DNA from: Gammaproteobacteria bacterium
Lineage (GTDB): Bacteria > Pseudomonadota > Gammaproteobacteria > Pseudomonadales > M0112
Direction: 5' to 3'
DNA: 7,044 nt
Assembly (NCBI GenBank): GCA_006227085.1
Contig: SBFY01000194.1
Span: 1 to 7,044 of the forward strand
A program made the translations under genes and the position numbers. The notes beneath the pieces were generated by a model, which saw nothing but the letters and a program-made list of their open reading frames with translations, was not told where the DNA came from and made no database searches. Position 1 is the first letter of the stretch, and every line of letters starts with the position of its first letter. This document shows positions 6,169 through 7,044 of the stretch, piece after piece.

Positions 6169-7044
6169 AACCCACCCGATACAACACCCGCTCATCATAA
6201 CCACTGACTACCGGCCACAATCCTGCCAGCGATTGATCCAGTGATGCATCACCGGTATCGACCTGCAAGGGCCTTCCCTGCAAGGCAGTGAGTTTGCTCT
6301 TGGCCGATACGATCACCATACGGTCACGACCGATACGCCTGATCACGGCCGCTGACAACATCTGGTTGCCCCGCCCCAGCACAAAGCCCTGCCCGCCGGT
6401 GATACCGACCACCAGCAGCACTTGGCCAGTGTGCGTTGCCAGCTGTTCGAGTAATTGTGACTCATTGGCATCGGACACCAGCAACTGGCCATCGCGCAAC
6501 ACATCCACGCCCATCAAGGTGAACGGCAGCCCCAGATACTCCAGTACACCGCAGGCAGTCGTGCCAGGGCCGACCAGCACCAATGTGTCCGGTGTGATGC
6601 GTTCAGCCAACCAACTGGCAATCTCATGACGCACCAAAGGCTCGCTTTCACGACCGCTTTCCTTCACATGCTGCAGGTATTCCGCTTCCACTGGCACCAG
6701 CAATTCACCGTAGAAGCGCGAGCTGATTCGGCCATCACGCAGCGCGGCTTCGTCGATATCGCGCACTTCAGCGGCACGCAGGCCAACCACCCCGCCACTG
6801 GCCATACGGGCGATCATGTCGCCGGCTGCTTCAGGCGACACCGCAAACACCCCGGAGTGCATTTTCACACCAGCCGGAATAGCCAGCACCGGTACACGAT
6901 CGGCTACCGCATCCAGCACATCACGCGCGGTGCCATCACCACCGGCAAAGACCAGCAAGTCGACACCGGCATCGCAGAGCGCCATCGCAGCACGACGCGT
7001 ATCCACAGCTTCCGTCGGTTCCTGTTGCGGTTGGTAAACCACTT
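6167..7044 (-). CDS. ATP-NAD kinase family protein (COG3199/AcoX-like), N-terminus cut by window edge
   Basis: This is most of a cytoplasmic NAD kinase-fold protein, predicted to phosphorylate NAD to NADP with ATP or polyphosphate. The nucleotide-binding signature GGDGTARDV is present (GGDGT at 6929-6943), with the Asp expected to act in catalysis. Further family blocks follow: VGPGTTACGVLEYLG, TLMGVDVLRDGQL, GGQGFVLGRGNQ (GRGNQ at 6362-6376) and VDTGD (DTGD at 6248-6259). These C-terminal blocks mark the COG3199 branch rather than classical NadK. The frame is open to the right edge, so the GTG at 7042 is an internal valine codon. About 292 residues are visible, and roughly 70-80 N-terminal residues are probably missing. 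It converges on the transport operon, and its stop codon directly abuts the inverted repeat. Some relatives are encoded with acetoin or dehydrogenase genes, but no such neighbour is visible here, so the physiological role is open. Confidence 0.88.
   Translation of the reverse strand, partial: VVYQPQQEPTEAVDTRRAAMALCDAGVDLLVFAGGDGTARDVLDAVADRVPVLAIPAGVKMHSGVFAVSPEAAGDMIARMASGGVVGLRAAEVRDIDEAALRDGRISSRFYGELLVPVEAEYLQHVKESGRESEPLVRHEIASWLAERITPDTLVLVGPGTTACGVLEYLGLPFTLMGVDVLRDGQLLVSDANESQLLEQLATHTGQVLLVVGITGGQGFVLGRGNQMLSAAVIRRIGRDRMVIVSAKSKLTALQGRPLQVDTGDASLDQSLAGLWPVVSGYDERVLYRVG

Noticed and set aside
7040..7042. GTG as the start codon of the ATP-NAD kinase family gene
   Set aside because: The frame stays open to the window edge and the N-terminal part expected for the family is missing, so this is an internal valine codon.

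Overview
The window is a compact, gene-dense stretch of bacterial chromosome. Four genes on the plus strand read rightward and one gene on the minus strand converges on them. No gap between genes exceeds about 106 bases. Signal peptides, an outer-membrane beta-barrel protein and a LolA-like periplasmic protein show a Gram-negative, diderm host. Protein style, moderate GC and the type of intergenic repeat suggest a gammaproteobacterium. This is an inference, and I cannot name a genus.

Bases 1-6060 look like one envelope-transport operon in the order RND permease, LolA-like periplasmic protein, outer-membrane barrel, RND permease. The first permease (1-1278) lacks its N-terminal half because the window starts inside it. 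It is followed 17 bases later by a secreted LolA-like protein (1296-2096, outer membrane lipoprotein-sorting-protein type). A DUF1302-like outer-membrane protein (about 2056/2080-3543) overlaps the LolA-like gene. After 45 bases comes a complete 823-residue RND/MMPL-type permease (3589-6060) that is a paralogue of the first. The simplest reading is that the two related inner-membrane pumps hand a hydrophobic or lipid-like substrate to the periplasmic carrier and on to the outer-membrane protein. The substrate and direction of transport cannot be read from the sequence. No membrane-fusion protein or TolC-type channel gene is visible in this window.

Bases 6061-6166 separate the operon from the convergent gene. 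They hold a perfect 25-bp inverted repeat with a 32-nt loop, carrying the GGGGTCAGAGTAAAATTT core. It looks like a dispersed REP/MITE-type element and may also act as a terminator.

Bases 6167-7044 (minus strand) encode most of an ATP-NAD kinase family protein (COG3199/AcoX-like). Its N-terminus lies beyond the right edge. It appears functionally unrelated to the transport operon.

The main points of interest are the permease-carrier-barrel-permease layout with paralogous pumps, one very strongly conserved periplasmic block shared by the two pumps, and the long perfect hairpin. I see no CRISPR array, tRNA, rRNA, insertion sequence or phage gene.
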